Positions 43,845 to 54,016 of a stretch of DNA of 64,000 nucleotides are shown in pieces. Under the pieces are notes generated by a model, which was not told the origin of the DNA, searched no databases, and was given only the letters and a program-made list of their open reading frames with translations. This DNA comes from Neobacillus cucumis (GTDB lineage Bacteria > Bacillota > Bacilli > Bacillales_B > DSM-18226). Position 1 is the first letter of the stretch. Each line of letters begins with the position of its first letter. The position numbers were made by a program, and so were the translations under genes. The stretch spans positions 24,494 through 88,493 of the forward strand of contig NZ_JAMBOH010000021.1 in assembly GCF_023715505.1 (NCBI RefSeq). The letters run 5' to 3'.

Positions 43845-45059
43845 TTAATAAGCAGGTTCCTCGAGAACCTGTTCCACGTTCTCTACCGTATATTGATGAA
43901 CAATGCTTAATAGTGCTTTTCCAGCATATATCATCGCTTTTTCATCGAAATCAAACTTTGGATGATGATGTGGGTAGGAGGCTCCTATTTCTTCATTCCG
44001 GGCACCCGTATGAAAGAACATCCCTGGTTTTTCCTGCAAATAGTAAGAAAAATCTTCAGCTCCCATGATTGGGGTCATGTCTACAAGCATGCTTTCATCT
44101 AAGGTATTTTTGACTGTATCTCTAAAAACTTCCGTTTCACGATCATGATTAAATAGTGCCGGATAACCGTTGTTATATTCAATTTCGTATTCAGCATGGA
44201 ATGCGGAACATATCCCACTGACCATCGATCTAAACTCTTCCTGTTCCTCGATTTGAACTCTTACGTCTTTGTCAAACGATCTGATGGTTCCGGTTAATAC
44301 GGCGGAATCCGCGATGACATTCGACGCATTTCCTGCATGGAAAGAACCGACTGATACAACAGCGGAATGTTGTGGATTCACGCGTCTGCTCACGATGTAT
44401 TGGAGCTGGTTGATGATTTGTGCACCGATTGCGATGGCGTCAATGGTTTCATGCGGTGATGATCCATGTCCGCCCTTTCCCTGAATCTTAATTTTAAAGG
44501 CATCTACTGCTGCCATCGTATAACCGCTTTTCACTAAATAAGTGCCAAGTGGAGCACCCGATGCTAAATGTGTTCCAAACACCACATCCACTCCATCTAA
44601 ACAACCATCCTCGATCATCGCGATTGCTCCCCCCGGTGCTAATTCTTCAGCATGCTGGTGAAGAAGTACAATATTTCCGGATAACTGTTCGCGATTCTCG
44701 CTTAACACCTTGGCAACCCCTAGTAACGTAGCGGTATGACCATCATGACCGCAGGCATGCATCACACCTGGAACTGTAGATTTATATGGAACTTGCTTTT
44801 CATCCTGAATCGGAAGGGCATCAAAGTCTGCTCTTAGTGCAATGGTTTTCCCTGGCTTCGCCCCCTTAATGATTCCAACTACCCCTCTTCCGCCAACTTT
44901 TGTTCTTACTTCAATACCAAAATCAGACAAAATTTCTGCAATTAACTTTGGTGTTTCCACCTCCTGGAATGAAAGTTCCGGGTATTGGTGCATATGCCGT
45001 CTCCACACCACCATCTGCTCGTACATTTGTTCCAACTGAAAATGCCATTCCTTAATCAC
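43845..45059 (-). CDS. M20-family amidohydrolase, first gene of the peptide transporter operon
   Basis: This 404-residue M20D enzyme hydrolyses N-acyl amino acid-like amides by family. Visible are WRRHMHQYPELSFQE, RADFDALPIQDEKQVPY, MHACGHDGHTATLLGV, HQHAEELAPGGAIAMI, KIQGKGGHGSSPHETIDA and PIMGAEDFSYYLQEKPG, giving the metal-binding residues. I set the start at GTG 45057-45059 behind GGAGGG; this gives the family length, whereas the open frame to 45164 runs through the promoter. Linkage to the transporter suggests it acts on the imported compound. Confidence 0.87.
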   Translation of the reverse strand: MIKEWHFQLEQMYEQMVVWRRHMHQYPELSFQEVETPKLIAEILSDFGIEVRTKVGGRGVVGIIKGAKPGKTIALRADFDALPIQDEKQVPYKSTVPGVMHACGHDGHTATLLGVAKVLSENREQLSGNIVLLHQHAEELAPGGAIAMIEDGCLDGVDVVFGTHLASGAPLGTYLVKSGYTMAAVDAFKIKIQGKGGHGSSPHETIDAIAIGAQIINQLQYIVSRRVNPQHSAVVSVGSFHAGNASNVIADSAVLTGTIRSFDKDVRVQIEEQEEFRSMVSGICSAFHAEYEIEYNNGYPALFNHDRETEVFRDTVKNTLDESMLVDMTPIMGAEDFSYYLQEKPGMFFHTGARNEEIGASYPHHHPKFDFDEKAMIYAGKALLSIVHQYTVENVEQVLEEPAY

Positions 45060-45142
45060 AAAAATCCCTCCGTTTCCATTTTTTGATGTTGCTAGATTAC
45101 ATTTGATGTTACTTAAATTAACATGTAATCTATATGTCCCTG

Positions 45143-45198
45143 AGTATAATGAAGAATCTTCCAAGAGTCAATCTACTATTCTGATAATTTAGAATAGT
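45143..45198 (-). promoter_or_regulatory. Promoter of the peptide transporter operon with adjacent palindrome
   Basis: On the minus strand TTGACT (45166-45171) and TATACT (45143-45148) are 17 nt apart, a near-consensus sigma-A promoter. Directly upstream, ACTATTCT and AGAATAGT (45175-45182, 45191-45198) form a perfect 8-bp inverted repeat, fit for a regulator. A second palindrome TGTTAG-N5-CTAACA is at 45274-45290. Confidence 0.6.
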
Positions 45199-45297
45199 AA
45201 AACTATAATATAAGCGCTTTCTTTCCTGTTCTTTTCATATAGTAAACGGTTTCTATCTAACTGGAAAATTCTGTGTTAGTTTTTCTAACAATTTAGG

Positions 45298-45426
45298 AAC
45301 AAAAGCGCAAGCGCCTAGAACAGGGGCGACAGGCATAAGACGAGCCGGCGAGAAGGCTGTTCTTTAGTCTTCTTGACGGATTGGCTTATGACCCTAGCCC
45401 CTAGGCGCTGGAGCTGGACTTGTCTA
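45298..45426. repeat. Dispersed imperfect palindrome (REP-like), copy 1
   Basis: About 125 nt begins AAAAGCGCAAGCGCC and ends GGCGCTGGAGCTGGAC, with extensive internal pairing including an arm around 45360. It has no coding frame. Copy 2 at 59536-59660 shares both ends and the overall fold but a different middle. Confidence 0.7.
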
Positions 45427-45473
45427 AACCAAAGTTATCCACATAGACTAAATCTATAAATTCATAGAAAATA

Positions 45474-45513
45474 AAAAAAGCAATGTCCGAATAATGAAGC
45501 GACATTGCTTTCG
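45474..45513 (-). terminator. Terminator after the M20 dipeptidase-like gene
   Basis: AGCAATGTC and GACATTGCT form the stem with a 13-nt loop; TTTTTTTATTTT follows on the minus strand. Confidence 0.75.
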
Positions 45514-45535
45514 TTGAAAAACACATATAAATGGA

Positions 45536-46951
45536 TTATTTTATACCTTCTAGTTTCTCCTGTGAAGAGTGTAACGCGGCTGGGAGGCCTAGAAGCATAT
45601 AAGCCATATGGACGATCCCGTCTTCAAAATCTTGTAGTCTGATAGATTCATTTGGTGCATGTGCCTTTGATCCAACCCAGCCTACCCCTGTGCTGACAAT
45701 TGGCAGCTGAAGCTGTTTACCGAATTCAAACATCGGACCTGTACCAGCAGAGTTAGGAGCTAAAATACCTTCCTTTTGGTACACTTCTGTGGCCGTCTCC
45801 ATTACATGGGAAATAAATGGATGACTAAAGTCAGACCGATAGGCCTTTTGTCCGTTTACAAGGGTGGCTTCTATATCATAAAATCCGTGCTTTTCTAAAT
45901 GCTTTTGAATACAGCTAAGTATATGATCTGGATCTTGACCAGGTACTAGACGACAATCCACTTTCGCCTTGGCCTCTTTAGGAAGAACTGTTTTCGCCCC
46001 TTCTCCGGTATATCCACTTATTAATCCACAAATTGTCATGGTTGGATGTAAGACCATCGCGTCCCTTGGGTCTTGTCCTTTTGCTGCTGTAATAAGCGGC
46101 CTTTTTAATCCATAAAGGCTCGAAACAGCCTCTTCATTGAACGGCAACGCACGAACAGACTGTTTAACTGCTTCGGAAGGCTCATCAATGCCATCATAAA
46201 AACCTTTCACTAGAATTTCATTTTGCTGATTTTTCATAGTAGCAAGCGCCTGAACTAAACGCCATGCCGCATTATCTACATACGCTCCCACAGAAGAATG
46301 CATATCAATTTCGGCACCGGCACAAGTCAGCTCTAAGTAAGCCATCCCCTTTATCCCGGCCACCATGCTGATTCTGTCTTGTTCGTCCTTTCCACCAAAT
46401 TCCCAAATACAGGCATCAGCCTTAAAGTGATCACGATATTTTTCAAGGTAAGGTGTAAGATTCGGCGAACCTATTTCCTCCTCCCCTTCAATTATGAACT
46501 TGATGTTGCAGGGCAATCCTCCCTGCATCTTTTGTAATACCTTAATCGCTGTTAATCTTGCAATCAAATCTCCTTTATTATCAGCAACCCCTCTAGCGAA
46601 TAATTTCCCCTCCCTAATTGTAGGCTGAAAGGGTTCAGAGATCCATTCATCAAGTGGTTCGGGTGGCTGCACATCATAATGGTTATAAAAAAGTAAAGTT
46701 TTCCTCGAATCACCATTACTTCCTGCTGGAAAAAAACCATAAATGACGGGGTTGCCACCCAAATCATCGAGAACTTCGGCTTCCCCTTTTGCCTCTTCAA
46801 TCATTTTCATAACAAAACCAACCGTTTCCGGAATGGCTGAATTTTGTGCAGAAATAGTCGGGAAAGTTAAATATTCCTTTAACCATTCGAGTGCACTGGA
46901 AATAGATTCTTTAGTTTCATTTCTTAAATCGGTTAGATTTTGATTATTCAT
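45536..46951 (-). CDS. M20-family dipeptidase (CNDP/DapE-like)
   Basis: The 471-residue metallopeptidase has LLFYNHYDVQPPEPLDEW with His and Asp metal ligands, FARGVADNKGDLIARL, KFIIEGEEEIGSPNL with the catalytic Glu pair, DMHSSVGAYVDNAAW and SAGTGPMFEF / GWVGSKAHAPNESIRL towards the end. That arrangement is that of M20 dipeptidases acting on short peptides. ATG at 46949-46951 with AAAGGAGA. It is a stand-alone gene with its own terminator and lies between two other M20 genes. Confidence 0.88.
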   Translation of the reverse strand: MNNQNLTDLRNETKESISSALEWLKEYLTFPTISAQNSAIPETVGFVMKMIEEAKGEAEVLDDLGGNPVIYGFFPAGSNGDSRKTLLFYNHYDVQPPEPLDEWISEPFQPTIREGKLFARGVADNKGDLIARLTAIKVLQKMQGGLPCNIKFIIEGEEEIGSPNLTPYLEKYRDHFKADACIWEFGGKDEQDRISMVAGIKGMAYLELTCAGAEIDMHSSVGAYVDNAAWRLVQALATMKNQQNEILVKGFYDGIDEPSEAVKQSVRALPFNEEAVSSLYGLKRPLITAAKGQDPRDAMVLHPTMTICGLISGYTGEGAKTVLPKEAKAKVDCRLVPGQDPDHILSCIQKHLEKHGFYDIEATLVNGQKAYRSDFSHPFISHVMETATEVYQKEGILAPNSAGTGPMFEFGKQLQLPIVSTGVGWVGSKAHAPNESIRLQDFEDGIVHMAYMLLGLPAALHSSQEKLEGIK

Positions 46952-47001
46952 AAAAAATCTCCTTTCGGTAACTAGTAGATTATTTTTATAAATACAGATT
47001 C

Positions 47002-48436
47002 CTATATAGATGGGACAGGTGGTTTTAGCCCGTCTGGTAATGGAGACACATAGCCCCCTTTATGTTTTATTTCGTTCCTAAAATCATCTTGAGCCTGGGC
47101 GACCAAAATAGGATTCTCTATTAATTCCACAACACTTAGTCCAATCACCTTAGCGGCTGTTATCATTCCTTTTTGGCCTATGGTGGAGCCAACGGCGACA
47201 ACATTTTGCCAAGAATGTCCTGGTGTCCCAATTGGTGCACATGCCGTTGTAAATTGTGCGGTCGGGATATTCCATGAGACATCCGCGACATCTGTAGAAC
47301 CAGACATACATTTTCCTTCATCGTAAGGTTCGATCACCTCATCATGCAAAATTTTGTCTAGCAGATTATTAGGGGCACCCGATGTTTTTATAACTACTTC
47401 CTTCATTCCTTGATCAAAGGAATCGGTCAGTTCTTTTGCTAGTTTCATATCCTCTTCATCAAAGGATGGAGCTCCCACTTTTTTCAAGTTATTCAGTAAA
47501 ACTTGTCCTAGAACTTTATTCGGGAGCATATCATAACATCCTGTAATAAAGTCAATATTATAATCCGTTCCAGTCATTAAGGCGGCGCCTTTGGCAATAT
47601 TGATTAATTTCTCATAGGTTTCGACTACTTCTGAGCGGTGTGGTGCCCGTATGTAATACCAAATCTGAGCGTTGTCTGGAACGATCTTAGGTGCAACTCC
47701 GCCATTTGTGATGGTTGAATGAATCCGTATGGGATCGATTAAATGCTCACGCAAAAATTGACGCCAATATCCATTAGTTGAACAGCCTTAAGAGCACTGT
47801 TCGCAGCTTCTGTATTGGCAGCAGCATGAGCGGATTTTCCATAGAAATTAAATTTGACCGAATTCATTGCTAAAGAGCGGCTTGCCCATAATGAATTCAA
47901 TGAATTGGGGTGCCATGTTAAACTAACATCTGCATCGTCAAAAACATGATCCCTTGCCATAAAGACCTTTCCAACAAGGGTTTCTTCCGCAGGACAGCCA
48001 TAAAATTTAATTGTTCCAGAAATTCCTTCTTTTCCCAACCATTCCTTAGCCGCAATCGCCCCACCAGCCGCGCCACTCCATAAATGTTATGTCCACAGCC
48101 ATGCCCGCTGGCTTCTGGTGTAATCGGCTCTTTTTTTGCTGCAAGTTTTTGAGAAAGACCTGGTAATGCATAATATTCACCTAATATCCCAATGACAGAC
48201 TTCCCTTTCCCCCACGTCGCAACAAATGCGGTTGGCATACCTGCGACACCCATTTCAATGGAAAATCCCTCTTTTTCTAGTTGGTTTGCTAACAATTTCG
48301 AGGATTGATATTCTTGGAGTCCCAGTTCTGCGTAATTCCATATTTTTGTCGACCAATCCATTAATTCCTCTGCATGATCATCTACCCATCCTGTTACCAC
48401 ATTATTTACTTTCATTTTTTCAATGAATTTCGTCAT
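47002..48436 (-). pseudogene. AbgB-like M20 amidohydrolase, two frameshifts
   Basis: The sequence is an aminobenzoyl-glutamate-hydrolase-B-type protein spread over three frames. The N-terminal part (GEYYALPGLSQK, SGHGCGHNIYG) shifts near 48070; the middle (EWLGKEGISGTIKFYGCPAEETLVGK) shifts near 47757, where MDIGVNF should run into LREHLIDP; the C-terminal part is complete (MSGSTDVADVSWNIPTAQF). The span is 1435 nt. Restoring one base at each site gives 479 codons, the usual length. One shift lies in a T run. ATG 48434-48436 has GGAGATG. It could be assembly error instead of true decay. Confidence 0.78.
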
Positions 48437-48536
48437 CTTTTCATCTCCTTCATTAGGGAAAAGTTTCATTTCCGAAGATTCTTCTGATTGGTTGGGGTAA
48501 TTGTAATAGTTTAGCAGCCTCAGATTATTATCCATT

Positions 48537-48860
48537 AAACTCTCTTCACCTCCTCTGTATTTATTTTTAATAGCTTATTCAAACTTAAATAATTTTAAAT
48601 ATTCTGTAAACTACTCTGTGAAGATACTTAACACTCTTTTTCCTATTATTACCTTCACCTCCAATTCCAAGGAGTAAATATTCACTAGTTAGTTCATCTA
48701 GATTACTATGTAAAACGTGCATGCATGGCTAATAAAATTAAAAACTGCCAATATCATATATTAGTAGATTGAAAAGGTGGTGATTTAACAGAACAGAAGT
48801 ATAAATGCTGCATCATTATCGATTGTGAAACTTAGTTGATAAAGATGTCTTGCAAATGAA
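48537..48860. other. Intergenic stretch with no gene seen
   Basis: This AT-rich stretch has no frame with a ribosome site and family likeness. It includes an AAAAGGTGGTGATTTAAC run (48773-48790) that resembles a ribosome site but no adequate frame follows. Confidence 0.4.
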
Positions 48861-48864
48861 AAAT

Positions 48865-48897
48865 AAAAGGGACCACACCATTTTGGTGTGGTCCCTG
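48865..48897 (-). terminator. Terminator of the MFS transporter gene
   Basis: GGGACCACACC and GGTGTGGTCCC form an 11-bp stem with loop ATTTT, with TTTTATTTTT downstream on the minus strand. Confidence 0.85.
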
Positions 48898-48946
48898 GTT
48901 TAATGTGCAATTCTCTTTGTGATTACATGGAAAATAGATTTCAACG

Positions 48947-50218
48947 TTAAAAATTACCTGCTTTTTTAATGATAGGATTTTCGCTCTTCATCCTTAATTT
49001 TCTAATATCTAGACGAATGAGGAGTGAAACGGCTAGAGCTATTACAAATATCCCTGAAAAAATGACTAAAGTCCCCTGATAACTTCCCGTGGTCTCCCTG
49101 ACCCAGGATACAAAGATCGGACCCACTAGACCAGCTGCAGCCCAGGCAGTCAAAATGTAGCCATGAATGGCCCCAAGCTGCTTTGTTCCGAATAAATCGC
49201 CGATAAAGGCAGGTATTGAGGCAAATCCTCCTCCATAACAGGTCATAATCAGATAAACAAGGATTGAAAAAAGAATTCCAACTGTTATATTTGGCAGACT
49301 AAACAAGGCAACGATTTGAAAAGCAAAAAATAGTGTGTAAACATTTGGCCTTCCGATGTAATCGGAAATGGTCGCCCAAGCAATCCTGCCTGATCCGTTA
49401 AATAACCCCATGATTCCAACCATTGCCGCTGCTCCGGCGGCCGACATCCCTGCTAACTCTTGAGCCATTGGAGAGGCAACAGAAAGAATCGCGATTCCAC
49501 AGGTAATATTGATAAAAAGCATCACCCACAAGGCCCAAAACTGTCTTGTTCTGACTGCCTCATTGGCGGTCAACTGACGAAGGTCTTCTTTCATTTTCAT
49601 CGTACCGGACTTTTGGGCTGCAGCTTTTAGGCCCTTAGGGACCCATCCCTCTTTTGGCGGGGCAAGATACTGTGCAGAACAAAAGATGATAATAAAGTAG
49701 GCAGAACCAAGAATATAAAAAGTGTTTGAAATGCCATATGTTTCGATTAAATGATTCATAATCGGACTACTTACCAATGAAGCAAAACCAAATCCCATGA
49801 TGGCCAGTCCTGTTGCGAGACCTCTCCTGTCAGGGAACCACTTTACCAGCGTGGAAACAGGTGTGATGTAACCAACACCCAAGCCAATCCCTGCAATCAT
49901 ACCGTAAAATAAATAGAGTAAGAGCAATGATTCTAAATGAATAGCTAAACCTGCCCCAGCAATTCCAACTCCAAAAAATAGAGCGCTAAGTGTACCGGCC
50001 GCTCTCGGTCCAAACTTCTCGACAAAGTGCCCTAAAAAAGCGGCTGATAAACCTAAAAATAGAATCGCCAAGCTAAACGTAAACGAAATTTGCTTCAATC
50101 CCCATCCCATCTGTTCTTGCAGCGGTTTTGTAAAAACACTCCAGGCATAAACAGAACCAATTGAAATATGAATTCCAACGGCTGAAAGAGCGATCAGCCA
50201 ACGATTTTTTGTTTGCAT
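48947..50218 (-). CDS. MFS transporter, OxlT (oxalate/formate or monocarboxylate) type
   Basis: A 423-residue, 12-helix major-facilitator protein of the OxlT/YhjX group. It begins WLIALSAVGIHISIGSVYAWSVFTKPLQEQMGWG, has KWFPDRRGLATGLAIMGFGF (motif of the second loop) and a cytoplasmic central loop with KPPKEGW-like APPKEGWVPKG, then AGMSAAGAAAMVGIMGLFNGSGR. Close families exchange oxalate and formate or carry pyruvate and lactate. ATG at 50216-50218 with AAAGGGGA. It sits next to purT, which uses formate; that link is only circumstantial. Confidence 0.82.
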   Translation of the reverse strand: MQTKNRWLIALSAVGIHISIGSVYAWSVFTKPLQEQMGWGLKQISFTFSLAILFLGLSAAFLGHFVEKFGPRAAGTLSALFFGVGIAGAGLAIHLESLLLLYLFYGMIAGIGLGVGYITPVSTLVKWFPDRRGLATGLAIMGFGFASLVSSPIMNHLIETYGISNTFYILGSAYFIIIFCSAQYLAPPKEGWVPKGLKAAAQKSGTMKMKEDLRQLTANEAVRTRQFWALWVMLFINITCGIAILSVASPMAQELAGMSAAGAAAMVGIMGLFNGSGRIAWATISDYIGRPNVYTLFFAFQIVALFSLPNITVGILFSILVYLIMTCYGGGFASIPAFIGDLFGTKQLGAIHGYILTAWAAAGLVGPIFVSWVRETTGSYQGTLVIFSGIFVIALAVSLLIRLDIRKLRMKSENPIIKKAGNF

Positions 50219-50277
50219 CCTTTTCGTCCCCTTTTTCTTGTTGTGTTCCCAAGCTGTGAGTTGATTTCAAATATTAC

Positions 50278-51444
50278 TTATTCGTGAGTTATATTCATTT
50301 TGCTAGCTACGATCGCGGCACGCTGCCTTGCCTCTTCAACAGATTCTCCACTGCTCAACACGACTGCCATCCGCCGTCCTACTTTTGTTTCCGGTTTTCC
50401 AAAAATCCTAACCTGTGTATCAGGGATGGATAAGCTTTCAGAAATTCCAACTATTTGGTAGTTCTTGCTTTCCTTCGTTGCTTTAATCGTATGACTTGCA
50501 CCAGGTTTCAATAGCTGAACAGATGGAATTGGGTAGCCTAAAATCGCTCTTACATGTAAGGCAAATTCGGAAAGGTCCTGCGTTACCATTGTAACCATCC
50601 CCGTATCATGAGGTCGAGGCGATACTTCACTAAAATAAACGCCTTGTGGAGAAAGAAATAATTCCACTCCAAAAAGTCCGTACCCGCCAAGAGCATCGGT
50701 GATTTTTTTGGCGATCTCCTGTGCTTGTGCAATTTGTTCCGCTGACATGTCATGCGGCTGCCAGGATTCAATATAGTCACCATCTTTTTGGACATGTCCG
50801 ATTGGAGCACAGTAGGTTGTTCCTGAAATGGAACGGACGGTTAGCAGGGTAATTTCCGATTCAAAATGGATAAACTCCTCGACAATCACCCGGTTTTTTT
50901 TGCCTCTTCCACCTAAAATAGCCTCGTTCCAAGACCATTCTACGTCCTCGAACGAACGGCAAACGGTTTGCCCTTTACCAGATGAACTCATGATTGGTTT
51001 AATCACGCATGGAATCCCGATTTCCTCTACAGCATCCCTTAATTCCTCTAATGTGTTCGCAAAAGCATATTTTGCTGTAGGAAGTCCTAGTTCTTCACTT
51101 GCCAAGCGTCGGATTCCTTCCCTATCCATGGTCAAATTTACTGCTTTAGCCGTCGGTACAATACGGAATCCTTCGTTTTCAAGGTCGATTAAGGTTTCTG
51201 TTGCGATTGCCTCAATTTCAGGAACTACCAAATCCGGCTTCTCTTGTTCTATCACACTATGAAGTTCTTCTCCATCGAGCATGTCCACCACATAGGAACG
51301 GTGGGCCACCTGCATTGCCGGAGCGTTTTCATATCTGTCTACAGCTATGGTCTCAAGTCCTAACCGCTGAGCTTCGATCATCGTCTCTTTACCAAGCTCA
51401 CCAGAACCGAGTAATAATACTTTTTTTGTCTGGGTACCAAACAT
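50278..51444 (-). CDS. purT: Formate-dependent phosphoribosylglycinamide formyltransferase 2
   Basis: PurT makes formyl-GAR in purine synthesis from formate, ATP and GAR, independent of the folate route. The 388-residue ATP-grasp protein shows [58 protein letters not shown] and [17 protein letters not shown], and [17 protein letters not shown] with the ATP-grasp metal residues. I use ATG 51442-51444 with AAGGGG 9 nt upstream; an ATG 9 nt earlier is also in frame. A PurBox and a promoter lie upstream. Confidence 0.95.
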   Translation of the reverse strand: MFGTQTKKVLLLGSGELGKETMIEAQRLGLETIAVDRYENAPAMQVAHRSYVVDMLDGEELHSVIEQEKPDLVVPEIEAIATETLIDLENEGFRIVPTAKAVNLTMDREGIRRLASEELGLPTAKYAFANTLEELRDAVEEIGIPCVIKPIMSSSGKGQTVCRSFEDVEWSWNEAILGGRGKKNRVIVEEFIHFESEITLLTVRSISGTTYCAPIGHVQKDGDYIESWQPHDMSAEQIAQAQEIAKKITDALGGYGLFGVELFLSPQGVYFSEVSPRPHDTGMVTMVTQDLSEFALHVRAILGYPIPSVQLLKPGASHTIKATKESKNYQIVGISESLSIPDTQVRIFGKPETKVGRRMAVVLSSGESVEEARQRAAIVASKMNITHE

Positions 51445-51477
51445 TCCCCACAACCCCTTATTGTTTGTCTTTTAGTT

Positions 51478-51506
51478 ATATTAACCCATATATCCACTTC
51501 GTTCAA
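51478..51506 (-). promoter_or_regulatory. Promoter of purT
   Basis: On the minus strand TTGAAC (51501-51506) and TAATAT (51478-51483) are 17 nt apart, 34 nt before the start codon. Confidence 0.6.
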
Positions 51507-51521
51507 GTGGTAATTTCACAT

Positions 51522-51568
51522 AAAACGCGAACATTATTTAATGTTTTACTTTTTTTGTTCGTTATTTT
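51522..51568 (-). promoter_or_regulatory. Putative PurR binding site (PurBox pair)
   Basis: Two inverted CGAAC sites (CGCGAACATTA at 51526-51536 and, inverted, TTGTTCGTTAT near 51555-51565) are set 26 nt apart, close to the Bacillus PurBox layout of paired AWWWCCGAACWWT boxes. They lie just upstream of the purT promoter, as expected for purine repression. Confidence 0.6.
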
Positions 51569-51667
51569 TCGAAAGCGTAACTATTTTTTAATAGATGTAC
51601 TTCAAGCGCATTTGGAAAAATATATATAAAGCAAAAAAGAGAGACATCCTTGATGCCTCCTTTTCAT

Positions 51668-51750
51668 GGTCTCGTAGTTCATTCTTTTTCTCAATAAAAA
51701 AAACAGGTACTTGAGCTGTGGTCAGCCCACTACCTGCTTTTCTTGAAGTT
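51668..51750. repeat. Dispersed hairpin repeat, copy C (terminator-like)
   Basis: GTCTCGTAGTTC, a T-rich run, then AACAGGTACTTGAGCT and CCCACTACCTGCTTTTCTTGAAG match the block at 17090-17180 and, weakly, at 37990-38060. It can act as a terminator for fbp and purT neighbours. Confidence 0.65.
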
Positions 51751-51835
51751 CCATTGCCTCTATTAAACTATTGTTAAATCCATCCTTCTAAATCACAAGA
51801 ATGGATTTATTATGTGCTTTATTTTTTACTTATTG

Positions 51836-53767
51836 TTAATTCATATAACGATATTCTCTCAAACTATTTAAAATTGAAATTTCCTGTAATAGTTCTTTAC
51901 CAATATTCGTTTCCCTTACCTTTTTTCTCACCAGTTCTTTATCTACTACTCTTTTTACAGATAATACATCCGTACCGTCACATAATACATCTTCTTTCGA
52001 ATGGAAGTGTTTATGAGCAACCAATTGCATGCCGTAGGAATTATAAAGTAATGTATATCCCGCAATACCTGTAACAGATTGATAGGGTTTTGAGAAACCA
52101 CCATCGATGACAATCATTCTTCCATTCGCTTTAATAGGATTTTCACCCTCAATTTCTTTTACTGGCGTATGGCCGTTGATAATATGCCCCTGCTCAGGGT
52201 CGAGATCAAATTCAGCAAGTAATTTTTTGCAAATTTCTTCATTTTCACGTAAGTAATAATAAGGGTTCTTTTTCTCCTTATGCGTTTCCTTCTCCTTAAT
52301 AAAGTACCTTTCAAAGGTGGTCATCTCTCTTTTTCCAAAGAGGGATGAGTATTCTCCGGTCCACAAATACCAAACCATATCGGTTGCAAGGTCATCCGTC
52401 ATTTCCGGGTGTTCAAAAGAATATCGTAAATTATATTCAAACGTATCAAGTAATTCACGGCCTGCATACGTTTTATTCTCAATTGTCATTTTTTCCATAT
52501 TTCCTTCTTCATCTAAAGGAACACAGCCATGAATTAACAAGTTACCGTTATATTTCAAATATAGGCTGCCTTTTTTCATTAGAAATTTCATATGCCTAGT
52601 CAGTTTTTCGGAATGCTGCACGGAAAATAGCAATTTTTCTATCACCTGTTTTTCCTCTTCTAATAATTGGGCAGGCTGCTCTGGATTAACTGTTGCAAAG
52701 CAACCATTTACTAGAGGGTAGGTTTTCCCGTGTATCGTTATTTCGTTCTTTTCATAATCAATTTTCTCAAGTAAAAGTCTTTCTGACATATTAAAATACG
52801 GGCGCCTCTTGATGATCGGGATTTCCAGCTTGAATTGAATGATCGCGATTGCTTGATGAATTTTCGTAATTTGCAATTGTTCATGATCAGATGGACTTTT
52901 ATCCGAATGGACCTTAGGTCTAAAAGCTGGATTGTCTTCATAGTACTTTTCCGCAAGATTAAGTAATGGTCTAAGATTGATTCCATATACGTCTTCAATA
53001 ATATCCAAATTGTCGTATCTCGCACAAATACGAATAATATTTGCCAGACATACCTTTGATCCAGCAAAAGCACCCAGCCATAGAACATCGTGGTTTCCCC
53101 ACTGAATATCAACTGAATGGTAATTGATCAGTGTTTCCATAATTTTATCGGGCTCGGGTCCACGATCGTAAATATCCCCAACTACATGAAGATGGTCGAC
53201 CACTAATCTCTGTGTCGTATAGGCAAGACCTATGAGCAGTTTATCGGCCTGTCCTAAGGAGATAATCTGTTGGACAATTTTTGAATAATAATCATCCTTA
53301 TTGGTGGAATCATTTTTTTTATAAAGCAGCTCTTCAATGATATAAACAAATTGATTCGGCAAAGCTTTCCGTAACTTAGAGCGTGTGTATTTAGAGGAGG
53401 CAAAAGAGATGAGCATAATCATCCGCTCAATCATTTCTGTATACCATTGATTTAATTCTAGTTCATTATAAAAATGATTTTTTATTAACTGAAGTTTTTC
53501 TTCAGGATAATAAATTAATGTGGCAAATTCATTCCTTTGATTTTCCGTTAAGGTATATTGAAACAAGTCATTAATTTTCTCTTTAACCTTCCCTGAACCA
53601 TTTCTTAACACATGTTGAAAGGCTTGATATTCACCATGTAAATCACTGACAAAATGTTCAGTCCCCTTTGGTAGATTTAAGATGGATTCGAGATTAATAA
53701 TTTCTGTTGCTACTTTTTCTGCACTATCATATTTTTGGGCTAATAAATCTAGGTATTTTGCATTCAA
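51836..53767 (-). CDS. fbp: Fructose-1,6-bisphosphatase, class III
   Basis: This enzyme removes the C-1 phosphate of fructose 1,6-bisphosphate in gluconeogenesis. The 643-residue calcineurin-like metallophosphatase has [45 protein letters not shown] and the C-terminal [35 protein letters not shown]. Length and order match Bacillus subtilis Fbp. Start is TTG at 53765-53767 with AAGGGG 10 nt before; an ATG at 53761-53763 is out of frame. It stands alone. Confidence 0.95.
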   Translation of the reverse strand: MNAKYLDLLAQKYDSAEKVATEIINLESILNLPKGTEHFVSDLHGEYQAFQHVLRNGSGKVKEKINDLFQYTLTENQRNEFATLIYYPEEKLQLIKNHFYNELELNQWYTEMIERMIMLISFASSKYTRSKLRKALPNQFVYIIEELLYKKNDSTNKDDYYSKIVQQIISLGQADKLLIGLAYTTQRLVVDHLHVVGDIYDRGPEPDKIMETLINYHSVDIQWGNHDVLWLGAFAGSKVCLANIIRICARYDNLDIIEDVYGINLRPLLNLAEKYYEDNPAFRPKVHSDKSPSDHEQLQITKIHQAIAIIQFKLEIPIIKRRPYFNMSERLLLEKIDYEKNEITIHGKTYPLVNGCFATVNPEQPAQLLEEEKQVIEKLLFSVQHSEKLTRHMKFLMKKGSLYLKYNGNLLIHGCVPLDEEGNMEKMTIENKTYAGRELLDTFEYNLRYSFEHPEMTDDLATDMVWYLWTGEYSSLFGKREMTTFERYFIKEKETHKEKKNPYYYLRENEEICKKLLAEFDLDPEQGHIINGHTPVKEIEGENPIKANGRMIVIDGGFSKPYQSVTGIAGYTLLYNSYGMQLVAHKHFHSKEDVLCDGTDVLSVKRVVDKELVRKKVRETNIGKELLQEISILNSLREYRYMN

Positions 53768-54016
53768 AATTATGTATCCCCTTTCAAAATGACTGTTTAT
53801 TCTCCTTTTTGCAAATTTCTATAATCCTATTATAAGGGATAATTAGAAAATATTATATCGTTATACATATTTTTATTGTCATTATTATTTCCCGTGAGTT
53901 GATTTGGGAAGGAATAATATTCATAAAATAGGTTTTTTGCCAGCCAAAAATGCCTATTCCATTTTTGCATTACTGAATAAACTACTAATGAATCTTATGG
54001 ACAAGGAGGTGATTAA

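Noticed and set aside
45205..45222. Possible CcpA (cre) site upstream of the peptide transporter operon
   Set aside because: AGAAAGCGCTTATA matches the consensus only partly and lies far upstream of the promoter.
48773..48790. Ribosome-site-like AAAAGGTGGTGATTT
   Set aside because: No frame of useful length follows on the plus strand.
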